DNA from: Apoda limacodes
Taxonomy: Eukaryota; Arthropoda; Insecta; Lepidoptera; Limacodidae
DNA length: 64,000 nt
Reading direction: 5' to 3'
Assembly (NCBI GenBank): GCA_946406115.1
Contig: OX291550.1
Span: 31,038,722-31,102,721, forward strand
Within the stretch, counting starts at the first letter, position 1. Each line of letters opens with the position of its first letter. This document shows positions 52,726 through 62,631 of this stretch, one piece after another. The translations under genes and the position numbers were made by a program. The notes under the pieces are model-generated. The model was not told the origin of the DNA, made no database searches, and saw nothing but the letters and a program-made list of their open reading frames with translations.

Positions 52726-53190
52726 CATGAAAGTTAGCGCGCAAAGCCGAGCGGAGCGTGCCGCGGCCAGAAACAAATTGTACCTGTATTACTTAGATCA
52801 ATAAACCGGTGTCTACCCTGCCCCCCCTATTCCTGCCAAACAATTCTAAATAAGTACAAATTGGTTTTGGCGCTCGTGTGTTTTCATGTGCTCCGCTTGG
52901 CTTCGCGCGCAAGTGTGCATATTCCAAAGTGGGTTGCCGTGACTATACTAAATAAGTAGAAATTGGTCCTGGCGCTCGCCGGCCGCTGCCGCGGCACGCT
53001 CCGCTCGGCTTCGCGCGCTAACTTTCATGTGCTCCGCTTGGTTTTGCGCGCAAGTTTTCATGTTCCAAAGTGGGTTGCCGTATGGGTATTTTTCTTTAGG
53101 CTGGTAAGTATTGTCAACGTTGTTTTTTTGAATATGAAACAATTCTAAATTAGAACAATTTGTTTCTGGCACTTCGCCGGCCTATTTTTA
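52726..53190. repeat. GC-rich inverted modules, right half
   Basis: These continue the palindromic module set of 18710-19384 after the BEL insertion. A shortened plus module lies at 52726-52782, and minus modules at about 52870-52920, 52965-53085 and 53155-53185. The spacer ataaaccggtgtctaccctg is shared with the left half. Confidence 0.8.
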
Positions 53191-53472
53191 TCGATTATTA
53201 CTGTACAGAGTAAGTACTCGATTGTTAAATACTGACAACATTGCTTTTTTTTAAAAAAAACTTGTTATTTTATTTTCTCATGTGTTTTGTTTTTGTAGAT
53301 ATTTATTGTTGTGTAATGGCTGTTTTTGTATGAAATTTATTTATTTTTTTCCGGAAAAACTAGTGTCCTCCGAGAGTTTCTGAATTTCATCTTCGCATAT
53401 AAATGTGGTATTCTATCAATAGAAATTTTTATTCCGTAAAAACCAAGCGTTCTTGGAAAGTAAAGAATTACC

Positions 53473-53796
53473 AAAAATACAACTTAAAAAACAAAAACCA
53501 GAACGAAAATATGTACAAGAATTGCTCGTATAAATTTATTTCACGCTAAGCTGCCCTAGAGATAGACAAATCCCATGAGTTGCTCTTTCACCCACCTTAT
53601 TCTCCATATGTAGGTGTTTATTCTGTTCCCGAACTTTAAACACACTTCGTATTTTTTTAATATAGTAAAATATAAGTTTTTAGAAGTACCTAAGGAATTT
53701 TTAATTGAAATTATAAGTCCTAAGTGCTTAGGTATTGTACAAATCAAACAGCTCCAAGTGGTAGGGCTGGCTTGATTTTTAAAAACATTTTTTATT
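53473..53796. other. AT-rich DNA
   Basis: No gene or repeat recognised between the foldback-like element and the SINE. Confidence 0.35.
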
Positions 53797-54010
53797 TTTG
53801 ACTGCCTTCGTGGCTCAGTTGGTAAAACTTCTGCCTACTGAACCGAGGGGCATGGGTTCGATCCCCGCCTGGACCAACATTTAGGTGAGGAACATTTATG
53901 TGTCTATTGAGGGTGTTTTCTATGTATAATATGTATGTATTTCATTTGTTTGGTTTGTAAAAACCTAAAGGTGTTTTCTAAACGCGTTTTTATCTTAAAC
54001 CAGAATTACT
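53797..54010 (+). repeat. tRNA-derived SINE
   Basis: The head contains an A box (TGGCTCAGTTGG) and a B box (GGTTCGATCCC) at normal tRNA spacing, followed by a body with acatttaggtgagg and aacatttatgtg that resembles moth SINE bodies. The 5' and 3' ends of the tRNA-like part cannot pair as an acceptor stem, so this is a SINE and not a working tRNA gene. The 3' limit is approximate. Confidence 0.7.
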
Positions 54011-54566
54011 ATCAAAAATAATTGGAATTGTTTTCTCAATCCCTCTAAGACGTAAAGAGAAAAATATACAATTGTTTTCGGTAGTTCTGTGAAATTGTAA
54101 CTTTGAATATACAGAATCCATAGTAAATCAACTGAGTTTCGTTCTGTTGTCTGTCAGTGCCCGGTCTGGACCCGAAGATATCGATGTTCAACCCGTGGCC
54201 CGGATATTTATCGCATGTGTAATATTTTAACCGACTTCAAAAAAGGAGGAGGTTCTCAATTCGGATGTTTATATTTTTTTCTAGAATGTTCGGGCATAAC
54301 TCCGTCATATATAGACGGATTTGCAAAATTCTTTTTTTTTAATTAAAAGGGTGTACTAATTCCGAGGTAGTCCATTTTAATGAAGTGCATTTAAAACTTA
54401 AACTATTGGTCAAAAAAAATTGGTGTTAATTTAGAACTGGTGAAACGCCTTTTAAGTTAATAATTGTATAACATTTTGTTACTAGTATGGATGTTTTTAG
54501 TCTACGAAACAAGCAATTCGTCTTTAAAAAGAAAAAAATAATAACTTTTTAGCAAAAAAAAAAACA
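54011..54566. repeat. Diverged dispersed repeat, 'accgacttcaaaaaagga' type
   Basis: At about 54229 the phrase aaccgacttcaaaaaaggag and ggttctcaattcgg begins a sequence I know as a very common moth repeat (cggatttgcaaaattcttt follows). The copy is old, and its far end is not certain. 54011-54228 has nothing recognisable. Confidence 0.45.
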
Positions 54567-54781
54567 ACCGGCTTTAAAAAGATGCATTAAACAGATAAAA
54601 ATAATTACTTGTTTCCAAAGATCTGATCTGAATTATCTGTTCTAGTGATCTTTTTCTTTTTGTTCTATGAACCTAACAGTTTATTACACACTTCACTTGC
54701 ATGAAACCAACTTCAATTGTAATACAGATCAGTAACAAGTAATTATTTTTATCTTTTTATTGCATCTATTTAAAGGCGGTT
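54567..54781. mobile_element. Small MITE with ~50-bp inverted ends
   Basis: accggctttaaaaagatgca and agataaaaataattacttgt at the left return inverted at the right (acaagtaattatttttatct, then tgcatctatttaaaggcggt). The 215-bp element has no coding capacity. A/T runs at both flanks hide any target duplication. Confidence 0.7.
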
Positions 54782-55083
54782 TTTTTTTGTTAAAAACCTT
54801 TTTTTCACATTTAGCACTGCATTCGAAAAATATTTCGGTCCTTCCTTACACACTGTGTGCCGCCGCCCGTGCCGCCGCGCAGCTGACACGGATTCAAAGT
54901 ACATGAAAGGAAAATGAAAACCCAAAGTTGAACTAAAACAAATTTGTCTTTACCATCTCTACCAACGAGTATTTGGTGTCATTCGCGTTTTGAATAAAAT
55001 TTGCACTGTTAATTTTGGTAAATATTTTCGCCTAAAGGTTTTTTTACCTAAAAACCCCTAGAAACCGCGGATACTTCTGAGGT

Positions 55084-55985
55084 GTGACAACAATCGAGAC
55101 CACTTTGTACAAGGTCTCTGAACGAGGACGGGAAAACTTGGTCCGATTTAACACAACCAAGAAATAGTCTCCACGTTGATCGCTAAGAACACCCCACTAC
55201 ATATTTCCGTTACAAGAATGGTCTTCCGTTAAGCTTTTTTCGGCACGGCTCTCAGCTCAACCACTTTGCTAGTTCCTTTCGATTGATCAATGTTAATTTT
55301 AAGTAAGGACTAGGCTGCATCAGCCCGTGCAGTGTAGACCACTTGATCTTATAAAGGGACTTCAGATCTTTACTTGCATCTAAACATTCTGTCAACAGTT
55401 TTCATTGATTTAATAAGTCTTGGTCTCAGTAGCCGGACGAACTTTTAATATGATGAAGTGTAAAGCAATGGTCTGACTGATAGTTTCTTCAAGTGTTTTG
55501 TAGTTTGTTGACGAATTTTGGGTTGCCAGTTCTTTTCTTTCTTGTAACTTTATTTGACATAATTAAAGATTTGACAGAACTACTTACAGAAATGTATGAA
55601 CAATTTAAGTTTAAGAGTAAAATTTATCAACAACACAAGCAAACTTTCAAATTTCTAGTGATTTTTGCAAATGTTTAAAATCAGAGAAACTAACATTCAA
55701 ATGCGCGAGTAATGCCTCTTGTGCTAAGGCGTAACCAGACAGGAGGGTTCAGTCAGACCAAAGTTTTAGGATAATTTTATACAAAGAAAACGGTTTTAAT
55801 ATATATTTTTTGCGTTTGTTTGGTTGTTTGTTTGGAACCTGGATTACACTCCCCCCTGGATATGCCTATGTCCTGGTGTTACAAGCGTCCTGGTGTTACA
55901 AGCGTCCTGGTGTTAAAAGCGTCCAAAGTCTAAGGTGACTTCTTAACATGAGGCAAGCTTATTTGCCTCCTTGGTCTTAACCATT
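55084..55985 (+). pseudogene. Old CR1/Jockey-like LINE relic
   Basis: caaggtctctgaacgaggac and gggaaaacttggtccgattt match the RT region of the LINE at about 15312-15352. Around 55700 gcgcgagtaatgcct and around 55870-55985 gtgttacaagcgtcc and cttatttgcctccttgg match its last ~150 bp. Between these it is heavily eroded and probably interrupted. It encodes nothing. It includes a 17-bp triplication, listed separately. Confidence 0.6.
55870..55922 (+). repeat. 17-bp repeat, three copies
   Basis: tcctggtgttacaagcg occurs three times in a row, the third with one change (aaaagcg). The unit corresponds to the cctagtgttgcaagcg stretch near the 3' end of the LINE at 14763-16155, so a piece of LINE 3' end was amplified in place. 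Confidence 0.8.
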
Positions 55986-56320
55986 TTCCGAGGGCGCACA
56001 TATAGAAGCTCGCACTGGACGCACAATAGGCTGGCTAGTTACGGCACTGACTTCAGGAAAGACAACAATTCGAATAATATAAACAAGTAGATTTAGGCTT
56101 ACAAATAAATCTAAAGATAAGGCAAAAATAAATTAAACACTAAATAGGTCCCCTTTGTCCCTTGTTTTAAGTTCGGGTCGTAGCTTTTTCAATATTAAAT
56201 ACCTTTATTTCCTTAAAAGGCAAATTTATATTTTTCATACAATTTTTTTACCATATTTGACAATGACATACAGATTGAAAAAAATAAGGTTTCAAAATTT
56301 ACAAGCGGATAGTGGAGCGT
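55986..56320. other. AT-rich DNA before the satellite
   Basis: No gene recognised. The last bases (ggagcgtagaggtg) already resemble the satellite unit. Confidence 0.35.
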
Positions 56321-58040
56321 AGAGGTGCATATACCCATGCGCTGCAGGACAGCAAGCGCTTAGAGGTGCATATACCCATGCGCTGCAGCACAGCAAGCGC
56401 TTAGAGGTGCATATACCCATGCGCTGCAGGACAGCAAGCGCTTAGAGGTGCATATACCCATGCGCTGCAGCACAGCAAGCGCTTAGAGGTGCATATACCC
56501 ATGCGCTGCAGCACAGCAAGCGCTTAGAGGTGCATATACCCATGCGCTGCAGCACAGCAAGCGCTTAGAGGTGCATATACCCATGCGCTGCAGGACAGCA
56601 AGCGCTTAGAGGTGCATATACCCATGCGCTGCAGCACAGCAAGCGCTTAGAGGTGCATATACCCATGCGCTGCAGGACAGCAAGCGCTTAGAGGTGCATA
56701 TACCCATGCGCTGCAGGACAGCAAGCGCTTAGAGGTGCATATACCCATGCGCTGCAGGACAGCAAGCGCTTAGAGGTGCATATACCCATGCGCTGCAGGA
56801 CAGCAAGCGCTTAGAGGTGCATATACCCATGCGCTGCAGCACAGCAAGCGCTTAGAGGTGCATATACCCATGCGCTGCAGCACAGCAAGCGCTTAGAGGT
56901 GCATATACCCATGCGCTGCAGGACAGCAAGCGCTTAGAGGTGCATATACCCATGCGCTGCAGCACAGCAAGCGCTTAGAGGTGCATATACCCATGCGCTG
57001 CAGGACAGCAAGCGCTTAGAGGTGCATATACCCATGCGCTGCAGGACAGCAAGCGCTTAGAGGTGCATATACCCATGCGCTGCAGGACAGCAAGCGCTTA
57101 GAGGTGCATATACCCATGCGCTGCAGGACAGCAAGCGCTTAGAGGTGCATATACCCATGCGCTGCAGCACAGCAAGCGCTTAGAGGTGCATATACCCATG
57201 CGCTGCAGGACAGCAAGCGCTTAGAGGTGCATATACCCATGCGCTGCAGGACAGCAAGCGCTTAGAGGTGCATATACCCATGCGCTGCAGGACAGCAAGC
57301 GCGTAGAGGTGCATATACCCATGCGCTGCAGGACAGCAAGCGCTTAGAGGTGCATATACCCATGCGCTGCAGCACAGCAAGCGCTTAGAGGTGCATATAC
57401 CCATGCGCTGCAGCACAGCAAGCGCTTAGAGGTGCATATACCCATGCGCTGCAGGACAGCAAGCGCTTAGAGGTGCATATACCCATGCGCTGCAGCACAG
57501 CAAGCGCTTAGAGGTGCATATACCCATGCGCTGCAGGACAGCAAGCGCTTAGAGGTGCATATACCCATGCGCTGCAGGACAGCAAGCGCGTAGAGGTGCA
57601 TATACCCATGCGCTGCAGGACAGCAAGCGCTTAGAGGTGCATATACCCATGCGCTGCAGGACAGCAAGCGCTTAGAGGTGCATATACCCATGCGCTGCAG
57701 GACAGCAAGCGCTTAGAGGTGCATATACCCATGCGCTGCAGCACAGCAAGCGCTTAGAGGTGCATATACCCATGCGCTGCAGGACAGCAAGCGCTTAGAG
57801 GTGCATATACCCATGCGCTGCAGGACAGCAAGCGCTTAGAGGTGCATATACCCATGCGCTGCAGGACAGCAAGCGCTTAGAGGTGCATATACCCATGCGC
57901 TGCAGCACAGCAAGCGCTTAGAGGTGCATATACCCATGCGCTGCAGGACAGCAAGCGCTTAGAGGTGCATATACCCATGCGCTGCAGGACAGCAAGCGCT
58001 TAGAGGTGCATATACCCATGCGCTGCAGGACAGCAAGCGC
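56321..58040 (+). repeat. 41-bp satellite array, 42 near-perfect units
   Basis: The unit starts agaggtgcatatacccatgc, continues gctgcagSacagcaagcgct and ends in t. All 42 units have the same length. The only regular variation is G or C at S (gacag/cacag), plus gcgtag instead of gcttag at two joints (about 57301 and 57589). Because 41 is not a multiple of 3 and the reverse strand has TAA in each standard unit, the open frames here are not protein coding. There are no spacers, so it is not a CRISPR array. Confidence 0.97.
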
Positions 58041-58632
58041 TCTTACCGACTAAAACCAACGGTGTTCCTTCTCACTCCTCTACGGCGGGGCCACGGGTAC
58101 TCCTGAATGCGCCGACTACTCCGCCAGCAGCGTTACCTCTACGCCTCAGTGCCATGTGTTCCCGGCGCGGCATCTGTCTCCTCTGACCTCATCCCTATCG
58201 TGGGCTATCCCTAAGGGAAATTATTTCGAAGTTTGTGAACATATTCACAAGTTTCCAGATATCCGCTATAGGTAGGCTTACTGACAGGTATATATATACA
58301 GGCTTATTTATATACAGGCTAATGTATATGTAGGGTAATTTATAATTATGTATAGGCTAATTTTGTACAAGAGACCTCTAAGTTTATCATGTACGACATC
58401 CACTTTGAAAGTTCAGCAGAAATTTGTGGAAAAATCCCTTTATAAGGATTCAAGAATCCTTCCCTTCGAATTGCTTTGTGGACTGATAGGTTGTTCTGTA
58501 CTTAATTAAAGGTATTAGGTATCGTGTTCCTCTTTACTAATGAATTAATTATATTTTGTTCAAAAGATGTGTTATGTGTATTGTTCTAACGAGATATTTG
58601 ACTAGCAAGTGGCGAAATGATCCGCGATACTA
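58041..58632. other. GC-rich stretch of unknown origin, then AT-rich DNA
   Basis: 58041-58210 is markedly GC-rich (tacggcggggccacgggtac, cccggcgcggcatctgtctc) with stops in the frames checked. It looks like a fragment of a dispersed element or gene, but I cannot name it. 58260-58370 has repeated tataggctaatt-like phrases. The rest is AT-rich. Confidence 0.35.
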
Positions 58633-58748
58633 GATAGGTAGATACCGTCCGGTTAGTACACGATATGTAGGTACCGTCTGGTAAGTACACGATATGTAGG
58701 TACCGTCTGGTAAGTACACAATAGGTGGGTACCGTCCGGTAACTACAC
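58633..58748 (+). repeat. 29-bp minisatellite, four units
   Basis: Units at 58633, 58662, 58691 and 58720, each about gatatgtaggtaccgtctgg followed by taagtacac. Outer units differ from the central pair at several positions. Confidence 0.9.
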
Positions 58749-59035
58749 GATAGCAAACTCACAAGAAAAAAATGGAGGATACCATCGACATCATGTAAAA
58801 TATTTATCTTCAAACTTGTTAAATCGTGAGATGGAAAAAACCTTAAACGCTTCAGCACGCCTATAACATTGAAGAAAAACTGGGAAGTTATTGAAATTTA
58901 TATACTTACAGGTAAGTCGCCTTGCAGTTTCTAATTCGGGTTTAGCTGTACCTGCCTCTAAGGCAAAACAAAAACAAAGGACCGAATCTTTGCAAATTAC
59001 TGACAAAGAGCTATTTGACGAAACTTTAAACTGCG

Positions 59036-59578
59036 TGTGATTGAGTTGAAAAGTGTAATGAACAACCGTACCTTCAGAACCAATCACACGTGGCAATGGA
59101 AGTTAAGATCTAACAGCTAAAGTGACGCAACACGTAAAGTGTACACATAAAATCTAAAACAAATTAATAGCTTAGTCGTAATGCTGTCATTATCACTTGA
59201 AGCTTTGTTATTACTAAGCCGTTCCAAAGGCGCACTTTATCTAACTCTGGTCCCTGTATATCCACGGTAAAGTGTTGCGTTACTTTGTATATCCACGGTA
59301 AAGTGTTGCGTTACTTTGTATATCCACGGTAAAGTGTTGCGTTACTTTGTATATCCACGGTAAAGTGTTGCGTTACTTTGTATATCCACGGTAAAGTGTT
59401 GCGTTACTTTGTATATCCACGGTAAAGTGTTGCGTTACTTTGTATATCCACGGTAAAGTGTTGCGTTACTTTGTATATCCACGGTAAAGTGTTGCGTTAC
59501 TTTGGCCGTTAGATCTTCACTTCCATTACCACGTGTCATTGGTAGTGAGGGTACGTTTATAACACTCATGAGTTGAGC
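59036..59578. mobile_element. Inverted-repeat element with internal minisatellite
   Basis: Left sequence around 59070-59130 (accaatcacacgtggcaatg, gaagttaagatctaac, aaagtgacgcaacac) returns inverted at about 59490-59550 (gcgttactttggccgttag, atcttcacttccattacc, acgtgtcattggt). The match extends more weakly outward (gagttga, gtaccttc). The interior holds the 31-bp array next to the right arm. There is no coding capacity. Termini are approximate. Confidence 0.65.
59257..59504 (+). repeat. 31-bp minisatellite, eight units
   Basis: Unit tatatccacggtaaagtgtt followed by gcgttactttg, eight copies with no variation noticed. The unit ends with gcgttactttg, which is also the inner end of the right inverted-repeat arm, so the array probably grew from the arm boundary. 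Confidence 0.95.
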
Positions 59579-60317
59579 TAGGTCTATGTCGAACACTGAT
59601 TGAAAAAAATATAATTAGTATAAATAATACACGACGACCCCCCCCCCTGACGTGAAAGCTGGAAATCACCTTGGAGTCGTCACAGGTCGTCTACCTGGGA
59701 GACTAGACAAGTTTCAGATGTTAGCATATGCAGGGTTTCGAAAAGTCTTAAGTACCTATCGTGGTAACTCTTGAATTTAATTTAATCTTAAATTTAATCA
59801 TAAAAAATGAATTTAATCAGTAACTGATGTGTATTTTACTGATGTGTATGTTACTGATGTGTATGTTACTTTGGGATAGGTAATGAAGGAAGAAGCCTTC
59901 AAAATCTGGCCATGCAAATTTTTGACAGCGGCGTACAGTATGTCACTTGTATCCTTAAATCTGTTTACGAATGCGCCAGCTAGGCCTTGGATTGGTGAGC
60001 GTCAGCAGGATAGCACAAACCTTATATTATGTCTTTTTTTTGCACTTCTTGTATATTAATATCTTATTAGTATCTTTGGTAATCTTGCATAAGCATGCAT
60101 GTTGTGTTTTTATTCAATTTTGAAATCTTTTTTTTTTTAAATGTGCATGCTTTATGTTCTTTTTTTTAACCTTATATCTATTAACTTACTAAAAATTTTA
60201 CCCACAAAAAAATCGTATGATATAGAACAGTAAGGAAACCGAAAGGCGGGGTACTCTGTATCAAAACAGAAAAACTGATTTTTGAATTAGAGGGCCTATT
60301 ACTAAACAGCACGCGTC
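59579..60317. other. AT-rich DNA, no gene recognised
   Basis: Contains a short direct repeat (actgatgtgtatgtt, about three copies near 59823-59870) and poly(T) runs. Nothing else supported. Confidence 0.4.
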
Positions 60318-61030
60318 ATCGTTTCTAGTCCTAAAACCGCAAATCGATGTAGAGTTTAGCGGTTTGGCACACAGGTACTTCAGGGCAAAACAATAATTTT
60401 GAGCCGCAGTTCCTCAAAATATTTCCCTTATTGTGTTATGGTGTCATCAATGGGATGTAAAAAGTTTTTTTCAGAAGCCCATCGTTTTCATCAGCTCAGT
60501 ATTTTTCTCTAATTTATACCTTAAATGATAGTTTATATCCTCAGTTTTAATCCCCTGAAGGGGACAGTACAGTTCACATAAGTCTCATAAAAATCTGAAG
60601 TTTAAGGAACCGTCTCACATTGCAATATTCAAAAATTTTAATATTTTCCAAATTGCTTTCAGGGGATTAAAAATAAGGATATAAACTATCATTTAAGGTA
60701 TATATTAGAGAGAAATACGGAGCCACCTTCTACCTGGAGGGGCCCAAACTTGGTATGTTTTGAAAATACTTTTTGGATATTAAGAAACAAAGTTGCCCAA
60801 AGGTAATAGTGTGGTATATTTTTAGAACCGGCTCATCAAGCCCTACCCCACACGATAGGTTTCTGAAAAAAAACTTTTTAAATCCCATACAAAAAATTGA
60901 TGACACCATAACCCCCCCTAAGGGAAATATTTAGAGGAACTGCGGCTCAAAATTATTGTTTTGCCCTAAAGTACCTGTGTGCCCAACGGCTAAACTCTAC
61001 ATCGATTTACGGTTTTCGAGCGAAATTGCC
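60318..61030. mobile_element. Foldback/MITE with two nested inverted-repeat pairs
   Basis: The outer pair is about 60330-60465 and 60895-61015 (shared aaatcgatgtagagtttagc, gcacacaggtacttcagggc, aataattttgagccgcagtt, ggtgtcatcaa). The inner pair is about 60505-60560 and 60655-60715 (taccttaaatgatagtttat, ttttaatcccctgaa). The two arms can fold into one long hairpin with a ~100-base loop. There is no protein and no clear target duplication. Confidence 0.7.
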
Positions 61031-61475
61031 GTTGTACACCTGCCACTATTCAGCTGCATACCTACAGTGAGAGCGTGGCGGCCGGATAAGTTTGACAATC
61101 ACTTTACTTGCGTGGAGGCTGCAGCGCGGTGGGCGGTGACCAGGATAAGTTTGACAATCACTTCACTTTTGCCGTTAGACCGATATTTGTTGATTTCTGA
61201 AGACATGATTTGCAATTTTGAAGATATGTATTCCGTGTGTTGTCGAGTGTTTTAAACTATACAGTTTATACGAATGAGACAACGAGAGTCATACAAATTA
61301 CTATTTGATTTGATCTTATCATATTAGCAAGAAATTAAACACGCGTAATAAAAAATAAATTAAAAAATTAAAAAAAAAACCAATGCAAAAAAGAAAACAT
61401 TTAAAAAGTAAAAAAATAATACGTATCGTTTAGCTATCAAATTCGATTGAGTCATACCTACATACATTTTAATTT
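61031..61475. other. AT-rich DNA, no gene recognised
   Basis: A short direct repeat, ggataagtttgacaatcactt, occurs twice (about 61086 and 61144). No reading frame of note. Confidence 0.4.
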
Positions 61476-61477
61476 TA

Positions 61478-61806
61478 GAAATTGATGGATGGCACGATAA
61501 GGTTTGTTAGTTGAAATGGTGCTATACCTAATGTCGCAGCGGGGTACCGCTTAAGTAAGTCAAACCTTCAATTTGATTGACTTTGTATTAATTTACTAGC
61601 ATTTCCAACCAGCTTTCTTCGATACGAACAAATTTTTGTTACAAATCTAGATACATAGGGTGTTAATTTGTTAAATCTGGGAACGCTATGACTTTGCAAT
61701 CTCCCTATTTAAGTTATTAAGTTATCGATTTAAACTTAGCGGTGCCCTGCTGCCACATTATAGCGTCATTTCAACGAACAACCTTATCGTGCCATCCATC
61801 AATTTC
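61478..61806. mobile_element. Tc1/mariner-type MITE with TA target duplication
   Basis: gaaattgatggatggcacga and taaggtttgtt at the left are matched by aacaaccttatcgtgccatc and catcaatttc at the right. The arms stay similar for ~75 bp. The dinucleotide TA lies immediately outside both ends (61476-61477 and 61807-61808). The TA duplication and inverted ends suggest a Tc1/mariner-mobilised MITE of 329 bp. Confidence 0.75.
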
Positions 61807-61961
61807 TATAATTAAAATAGTATAGCTGACCCGGCGAACGTTGTTTCCTTTTTAAAACATCTGCCGCACCAACCTATTGTGAAAGGGTTGTACTACTTCA
61901 GAAACCTTCCACTCCAGAAACTTACCAAAATTTCATTACATTCGGTTATGGTTATTCCCGT

Positions 61962-62455
61962 GGGATTCCTTCGGCAAGTGTTTGATTATAGTAAGTAAGT
62001 TTGCCATAGCAAGCTACGGCTCTAGCTGTAGTTAGTCCACATGAAATTCGGTTATGGCTATTCCCAAGGGATTCCTACGGCAAGTGTTTGATTATAGTAA
62101 GAAAGTTTGCCATAGCAAGCTATAGCTCTAGCTGTAATTAGTCCACATGAAATTCGGTTATGGTTATTCCCAAGGGATTCCTACGGCAAGTGTTTGATTA
62201 TAGTAAGCAAGTTTGCCATAGCAAGCTACGGCTCTAGCTGTAGTTAGTCCACATGAAATTCGGTTATGGTTATTCCCAAGGGATTCCTACGGCAAGTGTT
62301 TGATTATAGTAAGCAAGTTTACCATAGCAAGCTATAGCTCTAGCTGTAGTCAGTCAACGTAACATTCGGTTATAGTAATTCCCATGGGATTCCTACGGCA
62401 AGTGTTTAACTATAGTAAGAAAGTTTGCCATAGCAAACTACAGCTCTAGCTTGGC
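61962..62455 (+). repeat. 106-bp minisatellite, about 4.7 units
   Basis: gggattcct recurs at 61962, 62068, 62174, 62280 and 62386, an exact 106-bp period. Units share tttgattatagtaag, ccatagcaagctat and tagtccacatgaaattcgg. It is the same family and orientation as the array at 1548-2156 but more regular. It is preceded from about 61825 by gctgacccggcgaacgttgt, a phrase common in moth repeats. Confidence 0.92.
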
Positions 62456-62631
62456 CATATAGGTGGACTGGGGAGAGTTTTCTCGTGGCCTTTTTCGATT
62501 TTTTACCCCGGGCGAAGTGCACTGCTGTACTTTTCTCGGGGTTAATCTCGATTCTCCACTTCCGAAACCAATCGCCCAAGGCGTTGGCGGCAGACTGGAG
62601 GGCCAGGCTTACAGTGTTGCCTCTGGTCAAA

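Larger units (their letters stand above)
18341..53472. mobile_element. Foldback-like element, split by the BEL/Pao insertion
   Basis: Both outer ends read ggtaattctttactttcc then aagaacgcttggtttttacg, left at 18341 and inverted at 53472. Homology between the arms continues for roughly 500 bp (actctcggag, catacaaaa.c.gccattaca, gccagaaacaaattgttct). Without the nested insertion at 19385-52720 and one copy of its GAGCA duplication the element is about 1.79 kb. The centre is a palindromic set of GC-rich modules, described separately. There is no transposase, and no target duplication is evident. It is the oldest layer of the nest. Confidence 0.7.

Noticed and set aside
53800..53875. Functional tRNA gene
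   Set aside because: A and B boxes are present, but the ends do not pair as an acceptor stem and a SINE body follows.
57180..57691. Cys-rich repeat proteins on the minus strand
   Set aside because: Open frames arise because two variant units lose a TAA. The 41-bp period shifts frame each unit and there is no coding signature.
56321..58040. CRISPR-like regular repeats
   Set aside because: Units are directly adjacent with no spacers, and the DNA is eukaryotic. It is a satellite.
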